From positions 1 to 64,000 of the forward strand of contig JAFURZ010000019.1 in the NCBI GenBank assembly GCA_017480785.1: a DNA stretch of 64,000 nt. Reading direction: 5' to 3'. Origin of the DNA: Bacteroidales bacterium (GTDB taxonomy: Bacteria > Bacteroidota > Bacteroidia > Bacteroidales > P3). A program made the position numbers and the translations under genes. Positions 43,268-51,613 of the stretch are shown here, piece by piece. The notes under the pieces are model-generated. The model was given only the letters and a program-made list of their open reading frames with translations. It was not told where the DNA came from and ran no database searches. Position 1 is the first letter of the stretch, and each line of letters starts with the position of its first letter.

Positions 43268-46200
43268 ATGAATTATATCAGCAAGATAACCCTTATTGGC
43301 ACAATATTCTGTGCCACCGTCTTCGCCTCATCTGTACAGGCGCAAAAAGTAAAAACAGACAACTGTCAGCGCCTTCAGGTGGAGTTCATCACCGGCTCGC
43401 TCAAAACCGATGAAGTCACACTCGACGGAATCACCTATAACACCCTCGGCATCGAGGGCTATCTGCCCTCGTCGGAAGTGGGCCAACCCGACCTGCCCAC
43501 CTTCAGCCGGCTCATCGAGGTGCCGCTCTGCAAAGGCTTCGAGGTGACCGTTTCCAATGCCGTCTACGACACCCTGGAAGCCGTCAGCCTTGGACTTCGT
43601 CATCCTCTTCTGCCGCTGCAACCCTCGCGGAGCAAGAGCGACACGCTTCACCACCAGGTCGTCGTCGGCAGCGCCTATCATACCAACGCCTTCTACAGCA
43701 TGCCCCTGGCGTCGGTGGAAGCCGTCGGCATTGCACGCGACCGCAACCTGGCCCTCCTTCAATTCTCGCCCGTCAGCTACAATCCCGTGAGCGGACGCGT
43801 GGTCATCTGCCGTAGCGCCACCGTTGACATCCGTTACACCGAGCCCGACCGCGATGCCACCATGCAACTCTTCGACCGCTATCACACACCCGCCTTCGGC
43901 ATCGGTGCACCCGTACTCAACAACCTTTATTCCAAAGCAGTACGTACTGACGCACCCATACGCTACCTCATCGTGGCTCACAGCTCCTTCCGCGGACAGT
44001 TGGATGGCTTCATCCAGTGGAAACGGCGCAAAGGCTTCATCACCGACATCGTCTACACCGACTCGACCGGCGTGGGCACCACCACTACCAGCATCGCAGA
44101 GTACATCAAGAGCCAGTACACCAACGCCACTACCGCCAATCCTGCCCCCACCTACCTGCTTCTCGTAGGCGATGTGGAGCAGATACCGGCCTTCACCGGC
44201 ACCACCGACGCCGACCACATCACCGACCTCTACTACACCACATGGACCACCGGCGACAACATACCCGACTGCTACTACGGCCGCTTCTCGGCCCAGAACC
44301 TATCCCAACTGACGCCGCAAATCGAGAAGACCTTGATGTATGAGCAGTACACCTTTGCCGACCCGTCGTTCCTCGACCGCGCCGTGATGGTGGCAGGTGT
44401 CGACGGCGGCAGCAGCGGCGACTATGGCTACACCCACGCCGACCCGACGCTCGACTACGTCATCACCCACTACGTCAACGGCAGCCGTGGCTTCAGTCAG
44501 GTGCGTTACTTCAAGAACAACACTTCCAACGTCCCCACAGCCACCAATGTCTCCATCGCAGGCAATGCCAACTCCATGTCGGCCACCGTGCGCAGCTATT
44601 ACAACCAAGGGGCCGGCCTCATCAACTACACGGCCCACGGCAGCGCCACCAGCTGGGGCACGCCCAACTTCACCACCACTCATGCCGCAGCCATGACCAA
44701 CACGCAGAAGTTCGGTCTGATGATTGGCAATTGCTGCCTGACCAACAAGTTCGAGACCAGCACCTGCCTGGGCGAGTCGGTGTTGCGCAAGGGCAACTAC
44801 TGCGGCGCCGTAGGCTACATCGGAGGCAGCAACAGCACCTACTGGAACGAGGACTTCTATTGGTCGGTAGGCCTGCGCAGCGGCATCAGCCCCACCATGT
44901 CACTCGCCTACAATGCCAACAACCTCGGAGCCTACGACCGTTTCTGCCACACCCACAACGAAACCCACTCGCAATGGGTGACGACCCAGGGGGCCCTGAT
45001 AATGGCGGGCAACATGGCCGTACAGTCCTCCTCCTCGAGCCTGAAGCACTACTACTGGGAAATCTACCACCTCATGGGTGACCCCTCGTTGATGCCCTAT
45101 ATGACCCAGGCGTCGACGATACCCCTCAGCACCCTTCCCGTCGTCATGTCGGGCACCGGCAGCTTGACCGTAAACACCGCCCCCTACGCCTATGTAGCCC
45201 TCACCGACACCACCACACACACGCTCCATGCCGCCGCCTTCGCCGACGCCGGCGGGGTGGCCGTCCTGACGCTGCCCGCCAGCCTGCTCTTTGGAGGCTA
45301 CGAAGTGGCCGCCTCGGCCCAGCAGTACCGCACCGCATTCCAGAACATCGATGTGATTTATGGCACCGAGTCTTTCGGCTATGTCAACAGCATAACCGCT
45401 AGCGCACCCCTCAATGCAGGCGCTGTGGAGCCCCTCTCCGTCAGCCTCGTCAATGCCGGCAACAGCACCCTGCGCAACGTAGTGCTGCACCTGGCAACCG
45501 GCGACCCCGCCCTGACGCTCAGCCTCGACAGCATCGTCCTCGACAGTGTGACCCCCAACACGACCATGCTCATCAACGGCCTGTTCTACGCCATGGTGGG
45601 CAGCAACGCCACCGACGGCACCTCGGTCGCCATCAACGCCGGTACCACCTGGGACAACTGCCAGCAACCCATTGTCACCACCTTCTGGATGACACTGCAA
45701 GCCCCCCGGCTGGTCACCACCCTCAACAACGAGGCACTCTACCTGACACCGGGCGACAACAGCACCCTCAACGTGACAATGAACAACGACGGACATGCCG
45801 CCACCCCGACCTGCCGCCTGACTCTCACCTCGCCCACCTCGATGCTCACCGTCACGCCCGTCGACACCACCGCCTTCAGCATTGTCCCCGGCGCCGGCAT
45901 CTCACGGGCATTCACGCTCCAGGCCTCCAGCCAGCTGCCGCAGAACGTGTTCGTCCCCCTGCACCTGACCGGCTCTGCAGGTAGCATCGACACCGTCGTC
46001 AACCTCTTCACCGGCAGCCCCAGCATCGAGACCTTCGAGGGCAGTGCGTTCCACCTCTCGCCCTGGACGCAGGGAAGCCAGGCCTGGACCTTCGACAACA
46101 CCGACGCCCATGGCGGCAGCTACAGCCTGCGCTCCACCAACGGCCTCTCCCACAGCCAGACCTCCGAGCTGACCATCACGCACGCCTACTCCGCCCCCGA

Positions 46201-47113
46201 CAGCATCAGCTTCTACTACAAGGTCTCGTCAGAGGAGGGCTACGACAAGTTCCACTTCTATATCGACGGCAGCGACATGCTCACCGAGTCGGGCACCATC
46301 GACTGGACGCGCGCCGCCTTCCCCGTTTCGACCGGCAACCACACCTTCAAGTTCTCCTACGCCAAGGACCATAGCGTGAGCCGGGGAAGCGACTGTGCCT
46401 GGATTGACGACGTCGTCTTCCCCATCACGGCACAAGCCGCCTCCTTCCGCATCGACAGCCTCTGCCAGGGAGCCACCTACGTCCTCTTCGGCGACACCAT
46501 CGACACCCAGCAGCCCTCCTCGGGCAGCCGTAGCGGCACCGTGGGCGGCACCACAGTCTATGTGGACTACTACGTGCTGCCGCCCAGCAGCAGCACCGTC
46601 ATGGTCGCGGCCTGCGACGAATACTACTGGAACGGGACGCTCTACACGGCCGACACCACGGTCAGCGCCACCCTCACCACCCCCTACGACTGCGACAGCA
46701 CCGTCACCCTCACCCTCACGGTCAACCGCTCCATGGCCGACACCGTGACCGAACACATGAGCGGCGACAGCTTCCTGTGGAACGGACAGACCTACACCTC
46801 CCCCGGCATCTACCAGCAGGTGCTCACCGCCACCAACGGCTGCGACAGCACCATCACCCTCATTCTCCAGCTGACCAGCGGCATCGACGAGGTCGAGGCC
46901 GACGCCCTGCGCCTCTACCCCAACCCCACCACCGGCCAGGTCAGCCTCAGCCAGCCTGCCGACGAGGTGCGCATCTACGACATGACCGGCCGCCAGGTGG
47001 CCCTGCTGCGCAACGTGCAACAGCTCGACCTCGGCACCCTGCCGGCGGGCGTCTACACCCTCCGCCTCTCCACCTCCACCGGCAGCGCCACGCTCCGCGC
47101 CATCCGACAGTAG
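43268..47113 (+). CDS. gingipain-like C25 cysteine protease, type IX secreted
   Basis: 1281 residues. Signal peptide (ISKITLIGTIFCATVFASSVQAQ), then a C25 propeptide and catalytic domain. His457 in INYTAHGSATSW and Cys489 in IGNCCLTNKF match the His/Cys pair of Porphyromonas gingipains, and ProGly-rich IGGSNSTYWNEDFYWSVGL and SLKHYYWEIYHLMGDPS continue the match. An Ig-like tail (PVVMSGTGSLTV) follows, then beta-sandwich or adhesin repeats (WNGTLYTADTTV, WNGQTYTSPGIY) and a type A type IX sorting domain (LRLYPNPTTGQVSLS to the end). ATG 43268 sits next to a promoter. Cleavage specificity (Arg or Lys) is not readable. Confidence 0.93.
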   Translation: MNYISKITLIGTIFCATVFASSVQAQKVKTDNCQRLQVEFITGSLKTDEVTLDGITYNTLGIEGYLPSSEVGQPDLPTFSRLIEVPLCKGFEVTVSNAVYDTLEAVSLGLRHPLLPLQPSRSKSDTLHHQVVVGSAYHTNAFYSMPLASVEAVGIARDRNLALLQFSPVSYNPVSGRVVICRSATVDIRYTEPDRDATMQLFDRYHTPAFGIGAPVLNNLYSKAVRTDAPIRYLIVAHSSFRGQLDGFIQWKRRKGFITDIVYTDSTGVGTTTTSIAEYIKSQYTNATTANPAPTYLLLVGDVEQIPAFTGTTDADHITDLYYTTWTTGDNIPDCYYGRFSAQNLSQLTPQIEKTLMYEQYTFADPSFLDRAVMVAGVDGGSSGDYGYTHADPTLDYVITHYVNGSRGFSQVRYFKNNTSNVPTATNVSIAGNANSMSATVRSYYNQGAGLINYTAHGSATSWGTPNFTTTHAAAMTNTQKFGLMIGNCCLTNKFETSTCLGESVLRKGNYCGAVGYIGGSNSTYWNEDFYWSVGLRSGISPTMSLAYNANNLGAYDRFCHTHNETHSQWVTTQGALIMAGNMAVQSSSSSLKHYYWEIYHLMGDPSLMPYMTQASTIPLSTLPVVMSGTGSLTVNTAPYAYVALTDTTTHTLHAAAFADAGGVAVLTLPASLLFGGYEVAASAQQYRTAFQNIDVIYGTESFGYVNSITASAPLNAGAVEPLSVSLVNAGNSTLRNVVLHLATGDPALTLSLDSIVLDSVTPNTTMLINGLFYAMVGSNATDGTSVAINAGTTWDNCQQPIVTTFWMTLQAPRLVTTLNNEALYLTPGDNSTLNVTMNNDGHAATPTCRLTLTSPTSMLTVTPVDTTAFSIVPGAGISRAFTLQASSQLPQNVFVPLHLTGSAGSIDTVVNLFTGSPSIETFEGSAFHLSPWTQGSQAWTFDNTDAHGGSYSLRSTNGLSHSQTSELTITHAYSAPDSISFYYKVSSEEGYDKFHFYIDGSDMLTESGTIDWTRAAFPVSTGNHTFKFSYAKDHSVSRGSDCAWIDDVVFPITAQAASFRIDSLCQGATYVLFGDTIDTQQPSSGSRSGTVGGTTVYVDYYVLPPSSSTVMVAACDEYYWNGTLYTADTTVSATLTTPYDCDSTVTLTLTVNRSMADTVTEHMSGDSFLWNGQTYTSPGIYQQVLTATNGCDSTITLILQLTSGIDEVEADALRLYPNPTTGQVSLSQPADEVRIYDMTGRQVALLRNVQQLDLGTLPAGVYTLRLSTSTGSATLRAIRQ

Positions 47114-47154
47114 GACCAAGAACGAACAGAAAACAAACACAATACACAGACACA

Positions 47155-48801
47155 ATGAAAAAAACAACCGTTTTTGCTATGGCAGCAACAGTGCTCCTGG
47201 CCATGGGATGCCAGCAGAAGGAAGCAGTCGTAGACTGCGAACCCGACCCCGAAGTCCAACAGAAAGTGAACGAGTATGCCGAGTTCACCCTCACCTCCGA
47301 CCTCATCCAGACCCTCTCCCCCAAGGAGAAGGAGCTGGTGAAAATCTTCATCCAAATCGGACAGGTGATGGACGACATCTACTGGGACGAATACTTCGGC
47401 TACTCCAACCGCGCCAGCCTCGACACCCTCTGCGACCCCGCCATGCGCGCCTTCGCCCGCATACAATACGGCGCCTGGGACCGCCTCGACTCCGAACGCC
47501 CCTTCCTCCCCGGCTACGGCGAGCGCCCCGCCGGCTGCAACTTCTACCCCCTCGACATGACCGCCGACGAGTTTGAAGCCCTGGACGACACCCTCAAGAA
47601 CAGCCAATACAGCGTCATCCGCCGCGACAAAGCCGGCAAGCTCTACGTGCTCCCCTACCACAAAGCCTATGCCAAAGAGCTCAAGAAAGTCGACAAGCTG
47701 CTGGCCAAGGCCATCTCCCTGGCCGAGAACGAAGGCCTGAAACGCTACCTTGAAGCCCGCCGCGAAGCCTTCCGCACCGACGACTACTTCCAGTCCGACA
47801 TGGTGTGGATGGATATGAAAGACAGCAAGCTCGACTTCGTCGTCGGACCCATCGAGAACTACGACGACGGCATCAACGGCCTGAAGTGCAGCCACGAAGC
47901 CTTCGTGCTGGTGAAAGACGAAGAGTGGAGCAACGACCTCAGCAAGTTCGCCGCCCTCCTGCCCGAGATGCAGAAACTGCTCCCCTGCGACGAGAAATAC
48001 AAACAGGAAGTGCCCGGCACCGACTGCGACATCAACGTCTATGACGTCGTCTACTATGCCGGCGACTGCAACGCGGGCTCCAAGACCATCGCCATCAACC
48101 TGCCCAACGACGAGCGCGTGCAGCTGGCCAAGGGCAGCCGCCGCCTGCAACTGAAGAACGCCATGCAGGCCAAGTTCGACAACATCATGATTCCCATCGC
48201 CAACCTGATGGTCTGCCCCGAGCAGGTCGACAGCGTCACCTTCAACGCCTTCTTCGGCAACACCTGCTACCACGAGGTGGCCCACGGCCTCGGCATCAAG
48301 AACACCGTCACCACCGGCATCCCCTGCCGCCAGGCCCTCGGCGCACAGTACAGCGCCTGGGAGGAAGCCAAGGCCGACGTCTGCGGCCTCTTCCTCACCG
48401 AGCAGCTCATCGAGCGCGGCGAAATCACCAACACCACCGTAGCCCAGAACTACATCACCTTCATCGCCGGCATCCTGCGCAGCGTCCGCTTCGGCGCCAC
48501 CGAGGCCCACGGCGTGGCCAACATCATGTGCTACAACTACTTCCTTGAGCACGGCGCCTTCACCCGCAACGCCGACGGCAAATATGTCATCGACGTCGAG
48601 AAAGCCCGCCAGGCCGCCCGCGGCTGGGCCGCCATCATCATCGCCATGGAAGGCAACGGCGACGCCGCGGCCGCCAAGGCCTACAGCGACCGCAACGGCA
48701 AGATAGGTGCCGACCTGCAGCGCGACCTCGACGCCATACGCGACGCCAACATCCCGCGCGACATCATCTACCGCCAGGGAGCCGACGTCCTCGGCCTCTG
48801 A
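47155..48801 (+). CDS. M49 (dipeptidyl-peptidase III-like) metallopeptidase lipoprotein
   Basis: 548 residues with a lipoprotein signal (LLAMGCQQ). The body looks like Bacteroidetes members of the DPP III group, with HEVAH at 373-377 and EEAKAD at about 403-408 providing the third zinc ligand. Classical DPP III carries HExxGH; here the motif is a five-residue HExxH followed by Gly, an unusual variant also reported (from memory) in a few bacterial M49 enzymes. It would remove dipeptides from peptide N-termini in the periplasm or at the surface, perhaps after the C25 protease encoded 42 bases upstream. Confidence 0.82.
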   Translation: MKKTTVFAMAATVLLAMGCQQKEAVVDCEPDPEVQQKVNEYAEFTLTSDLIQTLSPKEKELVKIFIQIGQVMDDIYWDEYFGYSNRASLDTLCDPAMRAFARIQYGAWDRLDSERPFLPGYGERPAGCNFYPLDMTADEFEALDDTLKNSQYSVIRRDKAGKLYVLPYHKAYAKELKKVDKLLAKAISLAENEGLKRYLEARREAFRTDDYFQSDMVWMDMKDSKLDFVVGPIENYDDGINGLKCSHEAFVLVKDEEWSNDLSKFAALLPEMQKLLPCDEKYKQEVPGTDCDINVYDVVYYAGDCNAGSKTIAINLPNDERVQLAKGSRRLQLKNAMQAKFDNIMIPIANLMVCPEQVDSVTFNAFFGNTCYHEVAHGLGIKNTVTTGIPCRQALGAQYSAWEEAKADVCGLFLTEQLIERGEITNTTVAQNYITFIAGILRSVRFGATEAHGVANIMCYNYFLEHGAFTRNADGKYVIDVEKARQAARGWAAIIIAMEGNGDAAAAKAYSDRNGKIGADLQRDLDAIRDANIPRDIIYRQGADVLGL

Positions 48802-48831
48802 CCCCCGGGGCCCGATTCGGCCCCCACATCC

Positions 48832-48936
48832 TCCGCCATTTTTACGGTAGTATTACGCTAGTATTACGGTAGTATTACGCTTTAAAAGCGTAATACTACC
48901 GTAATACTAGCGTAATACTACCGTAAAAATGGCGGA
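48832..48936. repeat. 105-base palindrome of 11-base units, copy 2
   Basis: Nearly identical to the element at 617-721, with the same ends, unit order and total length; differences are confined mostly to the centre (CTTTAAAAG here) and one or two arm bases. It lies between the M49 gene and the capsule leader. AAATGTTAA words follow at about 48950-48970. Confidence 0.92.
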
Positions 48937-49040
48937 GGAAACCCGGACGAAATGTTAACCAAATGTTAAAGAAAAGTTAAGGGGAACAGGGGTGATGGCG
49001 GTCGGCAAGTGACACTCTTCACGCCATTTACAATAAATTA

Positions 49041-49072
49041 TTTGCATATAACAGGAAAAAGTAGTATCTTTG
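49041..49072 (+). promoter_or_regulatory. promoter of the UpxY/capsule operon
   Basis: TTTG at 49041-49044, 20 bases, then TATCTTTG at 49065-49072. Start near 49079 gives a leader of about 155 bases. I see no invertible repeats around it that would suggest promoter switching. Confidence 0.8.
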
Positions 49073-49077
49073 CACAT

Positions 49078-49225
49078 GGTTCTTAGTGTCGGACATCCGT
49101 TTTTCCGACAGAGAACCAGAGGGTTGCGGCAACCTCCCTGCGACAGGGAGGCCCGTGGGTCGGACCTCTCCCCTACCGACAAATCCTCGGAGACCTACAC
49201 CCACACGGGTGAAGGAGGGGAGAGT
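49078..49225 (+). promoter_or_regulatory. structured leader of the UpxY gene
   Basis: Consecutive hairpins begin at the predicted transcription start: GGTTCT/AGAACC (49078-49083 with 49112-49117) with an inner GTCGGA/TCCGAC, then GGTTGC-GGCAACC, then CTCCCTG-CGA-CAGGGAG. A further pairing is possible between CCTCTCCC (about 49165) and GGGGAGAG (about 49217), just before the ATG at 49234. UpxY-type antiterminators act on leaders of their own operons, so this may be the recognition site; that is an inference. Confidence 0.55.
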
Positions 49226-49233
49226 ATGAGCCC

Positions 49234-49707
49234 ATGGAGAACCACTGGTATGCCCTGAAAGTCTACTACAACCGCGTGCAGCCGCTGCTGGCCGAAGCCC
49301 GCGAGGTGGGGGTGGAGTTCTTTGCTCCGGTGGAGGTCATCGGGGGGCTGCTATTCCTGCACTGCGACGAGGAGACGCTGCAACGCTTCGTCGCCGACCG
49401 CTGGCAGCAGGTGTGGCTCTACCGCGAGGCCGGCTCCCGAAGGCCGGCCGCCATCCCCGACCGCGAGATGGAGGTGTTCCGCTTCGTGGTCACCGCCGGA
49501 CGCGAGGGGCTGGAGCTGCTGGGCGACGACCGGCCCGAGTACCACGAGGGCGACCGCGTGGTGGTCACCGACGGCCCCTTCAAAGGCGCCGAAGGGCACA
49601 TCAAGCGCATCAAGCGCGACCGGCGCCTGATAGTAAGCATCAAAGGCGTGGTGGCCGTGGCCACCACCTACATCCATCCCTCGCTGCTGAGGAAAGTACA
49701 GTCGTGA
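49234..49707 (+). CDS. UpxY-like NusG-family transcription antiterminator
   Basis: 157 residues: an N-terminal NusG domain (HWYALKVYYNRVQPLLAEARE) and a C-terminal KOW domain (GDRVVVTDGPFKGAEGHIKRI). Specialised NusG paralogues of this kind in Bacteroides load onto RNA polymerase in the capsule leader and let it read the whole operon. Being the first gene of a capsule cluster is the usual position. Its stop overlaps the GTG of the next gene. Confidence 0.9.
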   Translation: MENHWYALKVYYNRVQPLLAEAREVGVEFFAPVEVIGGLLFLHCDEETLQRFVADRWQQVWLYREAGSRRPAAIPDREMEVFRFVVTAGREGLELLGDDRPEYHEGDRVVVTDGPFKGAEGHIKRIKRDRRLIVSIKGVVAVATTYIHPSLLRKVQS

Positions 49708-50876
49708 AAAAAGGTCTGTTCCAACTGCAATACGAACTCGAGTCGCCCGGCTCCTACACCGAGTCGGGCAGCAACCGCGGCGCCAAGCTGGACACCGCCA
49801 AGGTGGACAGCCCCGACGTGAGGCGCTTCCTGGACAACACGGCCGACATGGGCTACAAGGAGATGGTCAAGTACCTGCAGCAACGGCAGCAGGAGCACAT
49901 CGGCAGCATCGCCATCACCCCCTTCTCCACCCGCACGCCCGAGGCGCTGGCCTACCGCCTCGAAGGGCAGCAGCCGCACCTGCTCTTCATGGCGCGGCCG
50001 CTGCACACCGTGGAACGGCTCGACGAGCTGCTCTACGTGGCCAACTACCGGCTGCCGGAGGGGAGCTACCTCTGCTGCCACTCGATGACGGCGGCGCTGA
50101 AACGCATGCTGACCCTGCGGCGCTACCCATGGGGCATCGGCCACCTGCTGGTGGTCTGGGACTACCTCTGGCACCGCGTGTGCCCCAAGCTGAAGCTGAC
50201 GCACCGCCTCTACTTCGCCGCGACCCAGGGCAAGAACCGCACCATGAGCCGCGTGGAGCTCATCGGCCGCCTGTACCGCGCCGGCTTCGAGGTGGTCGAC
50301 GAGCGCTTCCGCGAGGGCGAGTTCTTCGTCACCGCCCGCAAGGCGGGTTGCCCCATCGACGACGCAGCCCCCACGGGCTCGCCCATCATCCACCTGCGCC
50401 GCATCGGCAAGGGGGGCAGGGAGATTGTGGTGCACAAGTTCCGCACCATGTACACCTACTCGGAATATGTGCAGCCCTATATCTACCACTACCAGAGCCT
50501 GGAGCGCGGCGGGAAATTCAAGGACGACTACCGCGTCAACTTCTGGGGACGGGTGCTGCGCAAGATATGGCTCGACGAGCTGCCGATGGTGTGGAACCTG
50601 CTGCGGGGCGACCTCAAGCTGGTGGGCGTGCGCCCGCTGAGCAGACAGTACTTCAGCCTCTACAGTCCCGAGTTGCAGCAGTTGCGCACCCGGACCAAAC
50701 CCGGGCTGCTGCCGCCGTTCTACTACGAACAGCACACCCCCGAGACCCTCGACGAGGTGCAGGCCTCCGAACGGCGCTACCTGGAAGCCTACCTCCAGCA
50801 CCCCTTCCGCACCGACTGGCGCTACTTCTGGGGCATCGTCGGCAACATCCTGTTCCGCCGCAAGCATTCGGCGTAG
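49704..50876 (+). CDS. initiating sugar transferase with an unusual N-terminal domain
   Basis: 390 residues from GTG 49704, overlapping the UpxY stop. The C-terminal half is a bacterial sugar transferase (VVHKFRTMYTYSEYV, then LDELPMVWNLLRGDLKLVGVRPLS), which puts the first sugar phosphate onto undecaprenyl phosphate at the membrane. Instead of the usual membrane helices, residues 1-220 form a soluble domain (SMTAALKRMLTLRRYPWGIG, KNRTMSRVELIGRLYRAGFE) that resembles the end of a SAM-dependent methyltransferase fold. No long hydrophobic helix is seen ahead of the transferase core apart from LLVVWDYLW. Confidence 0.85.
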   Translation: MKKGLFQLQYELESPGSYTESGSNRGAKLDTAKVDSPDVRRFLDNTADMGYKEMVKYLQQRQQEHIGSIAITPFSTRTPEALAYRLEGQQPHLLFMARPLHTVERLDELLYVANYRLPEGSYLCCHSMTAALKRMLTLRRYPWGIGHLLVVWDYLWHRVCPKLKLTHRLYFAATQGKNRTMSRVELIGRLYRAGFEVVDERFREGEFFVTARKAGCPIDDAAPTGSPIIHLRRIGKGGREIVVHKFRTMYTYSEYVQPYIYHYQSLERGGKFKDDYRVNFWGRVLRKIWLDELPMVWNLLRGDLKLVGVRPLSRQYFSLYSPELQQLRTRTKPGLLPPFYYEQHTPETLDEVQASERRYLEAYLQHPFRTDWRYFWGIVGNILFRRKHSA

Positions 50877-50966
50877 AGAGCCCCGCAGGGGCGACACTTA
50901 TTAGCCGTGGGCGTCAGCCCACGGAACACAAGGTCAACACACCCAGGAGCCCCGCAGGGGCGACAC
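50877..50966. repeat. REP palindromes left of the RAYT gene
   Basis: GCCCCGCAGGGGC at 50881-50893 and at 50949-50961, each followed by GACAC, with AGCCGTGGGCGTCAGCCCACGG (shown as CCGTGGGC/GCCCACGG pairing) between them around 50902-50923. The second copy lies directly before the transposase ATG. Confidence 0.85.
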
Positions 50967-50974
50967 AAGAACAA

Positions 50975-51430
50975 ATGTCTAACGCCTACGTACAAAACAT
51001 CATGCACATCACCTTCCATGTGAAAGAGGACTGTGCCATCAATACCTCCGACCTACCCCACTTATACAACTACATCGGCGGTATCGTCAAAAACTTAGGC
51101 GGAATACTTATCGCTGCGGGAGGAATATCAAACCACATCCATCTACTTGTCTCCGTCCCAAAAACGATTTCATTGTCTGACTATTTGATGAAGATAAAGG
51201 CCAATAGCAGTCGTTGGCTTAAAACGCTAGGTGGCCAATATCGCGCTTTCGCATGGCAGGACGGCTATGGTGCCTTCTCGGTCAGTGCAAGCAAGATTGA
51301 GGCAGTGAAGGCATATATTGCGAACCAGGCCGAACATCACCGAAAGAAAACGTACGCGGAGGAGGTTGAGGCCTTCTTCGAGGCATATAACACCGACAAA
51401 GTAGCGCCCCTTCGGGGCTCGAACAACTGA
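50975..51430 (+). CDS. REP-associated tyrosine transposase (IS200-like Y1)
   Basis: 151 residues. His54-Ile-His56 in NHIHLLVS is the metal-binding HUH motif. Tyr114 in KAYIANQAEHHRKKTY, the motif Y-x-x-NQ-x-x-HH, is the predicted catalytic tyrosine. Such RAYT proteins cut and join single-stranded DNA at REP palindromes; the gene here is surrounded by two REP types on both sides. Its last codons (VAPLRGSNN) are made by a REP copy reading into the gene. It lies between the sugar transferase and the exporter genes, in their direction, so it does not block the cluster. Confidence 0.88.
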   Translation: MSNAYVQNIMHITFHVKEDCAINTSDLPHLYNYIGGIVKNLGGILIAAGGISNHIHLLVSVPKTISLSDYLMKIKANSSRWLKTLGGQYRAFAWQDGYGAFSVSASKIEAVKAYIANQAEHHRKKTYAEEVEAFFEAYNTDKVAPLRGSNN

Positions 51431-51610
51431 TATTTCCGCCCTGTCCGTGGGCTCACGCCCACGGCTAACAACTTACGCCCATACGGGCTAATAACATAAC
51501 TACCGATACGAAAGCCCGCGCAGCGGGCGATACTCATTAGCCGTGGGCGTCAGCCCACGGGACACAAGGCGACAAACAACAAACGGAGCCCCGCAGGGGC
51601 GACACAAGAA
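51402..51610. repeat. REP palindromes right of the RAYT gene
   Basis: GCCCC-TTC-GGGGC at the gene end, CCGTGGGC-TCAC-GCCCACGG near 51447-51466, GCCCGCGCAGCGGGC near 51514-51528, another CCGTGGGCGTCAGCCCACGG at about 51541-51560 and GCCCCGCAGGGGC at about 51589-51601. The last is followed by GACACAAGAAC, as in the left cluster just before the transposase ATG, and precedes the wzm start. Confidence 0.85.
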
Positions 51611-51613
51611 CGA

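Larger units (their letters stand above)
48802..49233. other. intergenic region before the capsule cluster
   Basis: No gene is supported. It holds a GC-rich hairpin without a T-tract just after the M49 stop (48807-48824), the 105-base palindrome, an UpxY promoter and a structured leader. Confidence 0.65.

Noticed and set aside
43020..43271. 83-residue frame between tRNA-Ser and the C25 gene
   Set aside because: It covers the tRNA promoter and the protease promoter and has no protein-like pattern.
47053..48552. 499-residue open frame opposite the M49 gene
   Set aside because: Antisense to the zinc-motif region; Val/Gly/Glu-rich shadow.
48955..49182. 75-residue minus-strand frame in the UpxY leader
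   Set aside because: Antisense to a promoter and hairpin-rich leader; no homology pattern.
49041..49233. invertible capsule promoter as in Bacteroides fragilis
   Set aside because: No pair of inverted repeats flanking the promoter and no invertase gene nearby.
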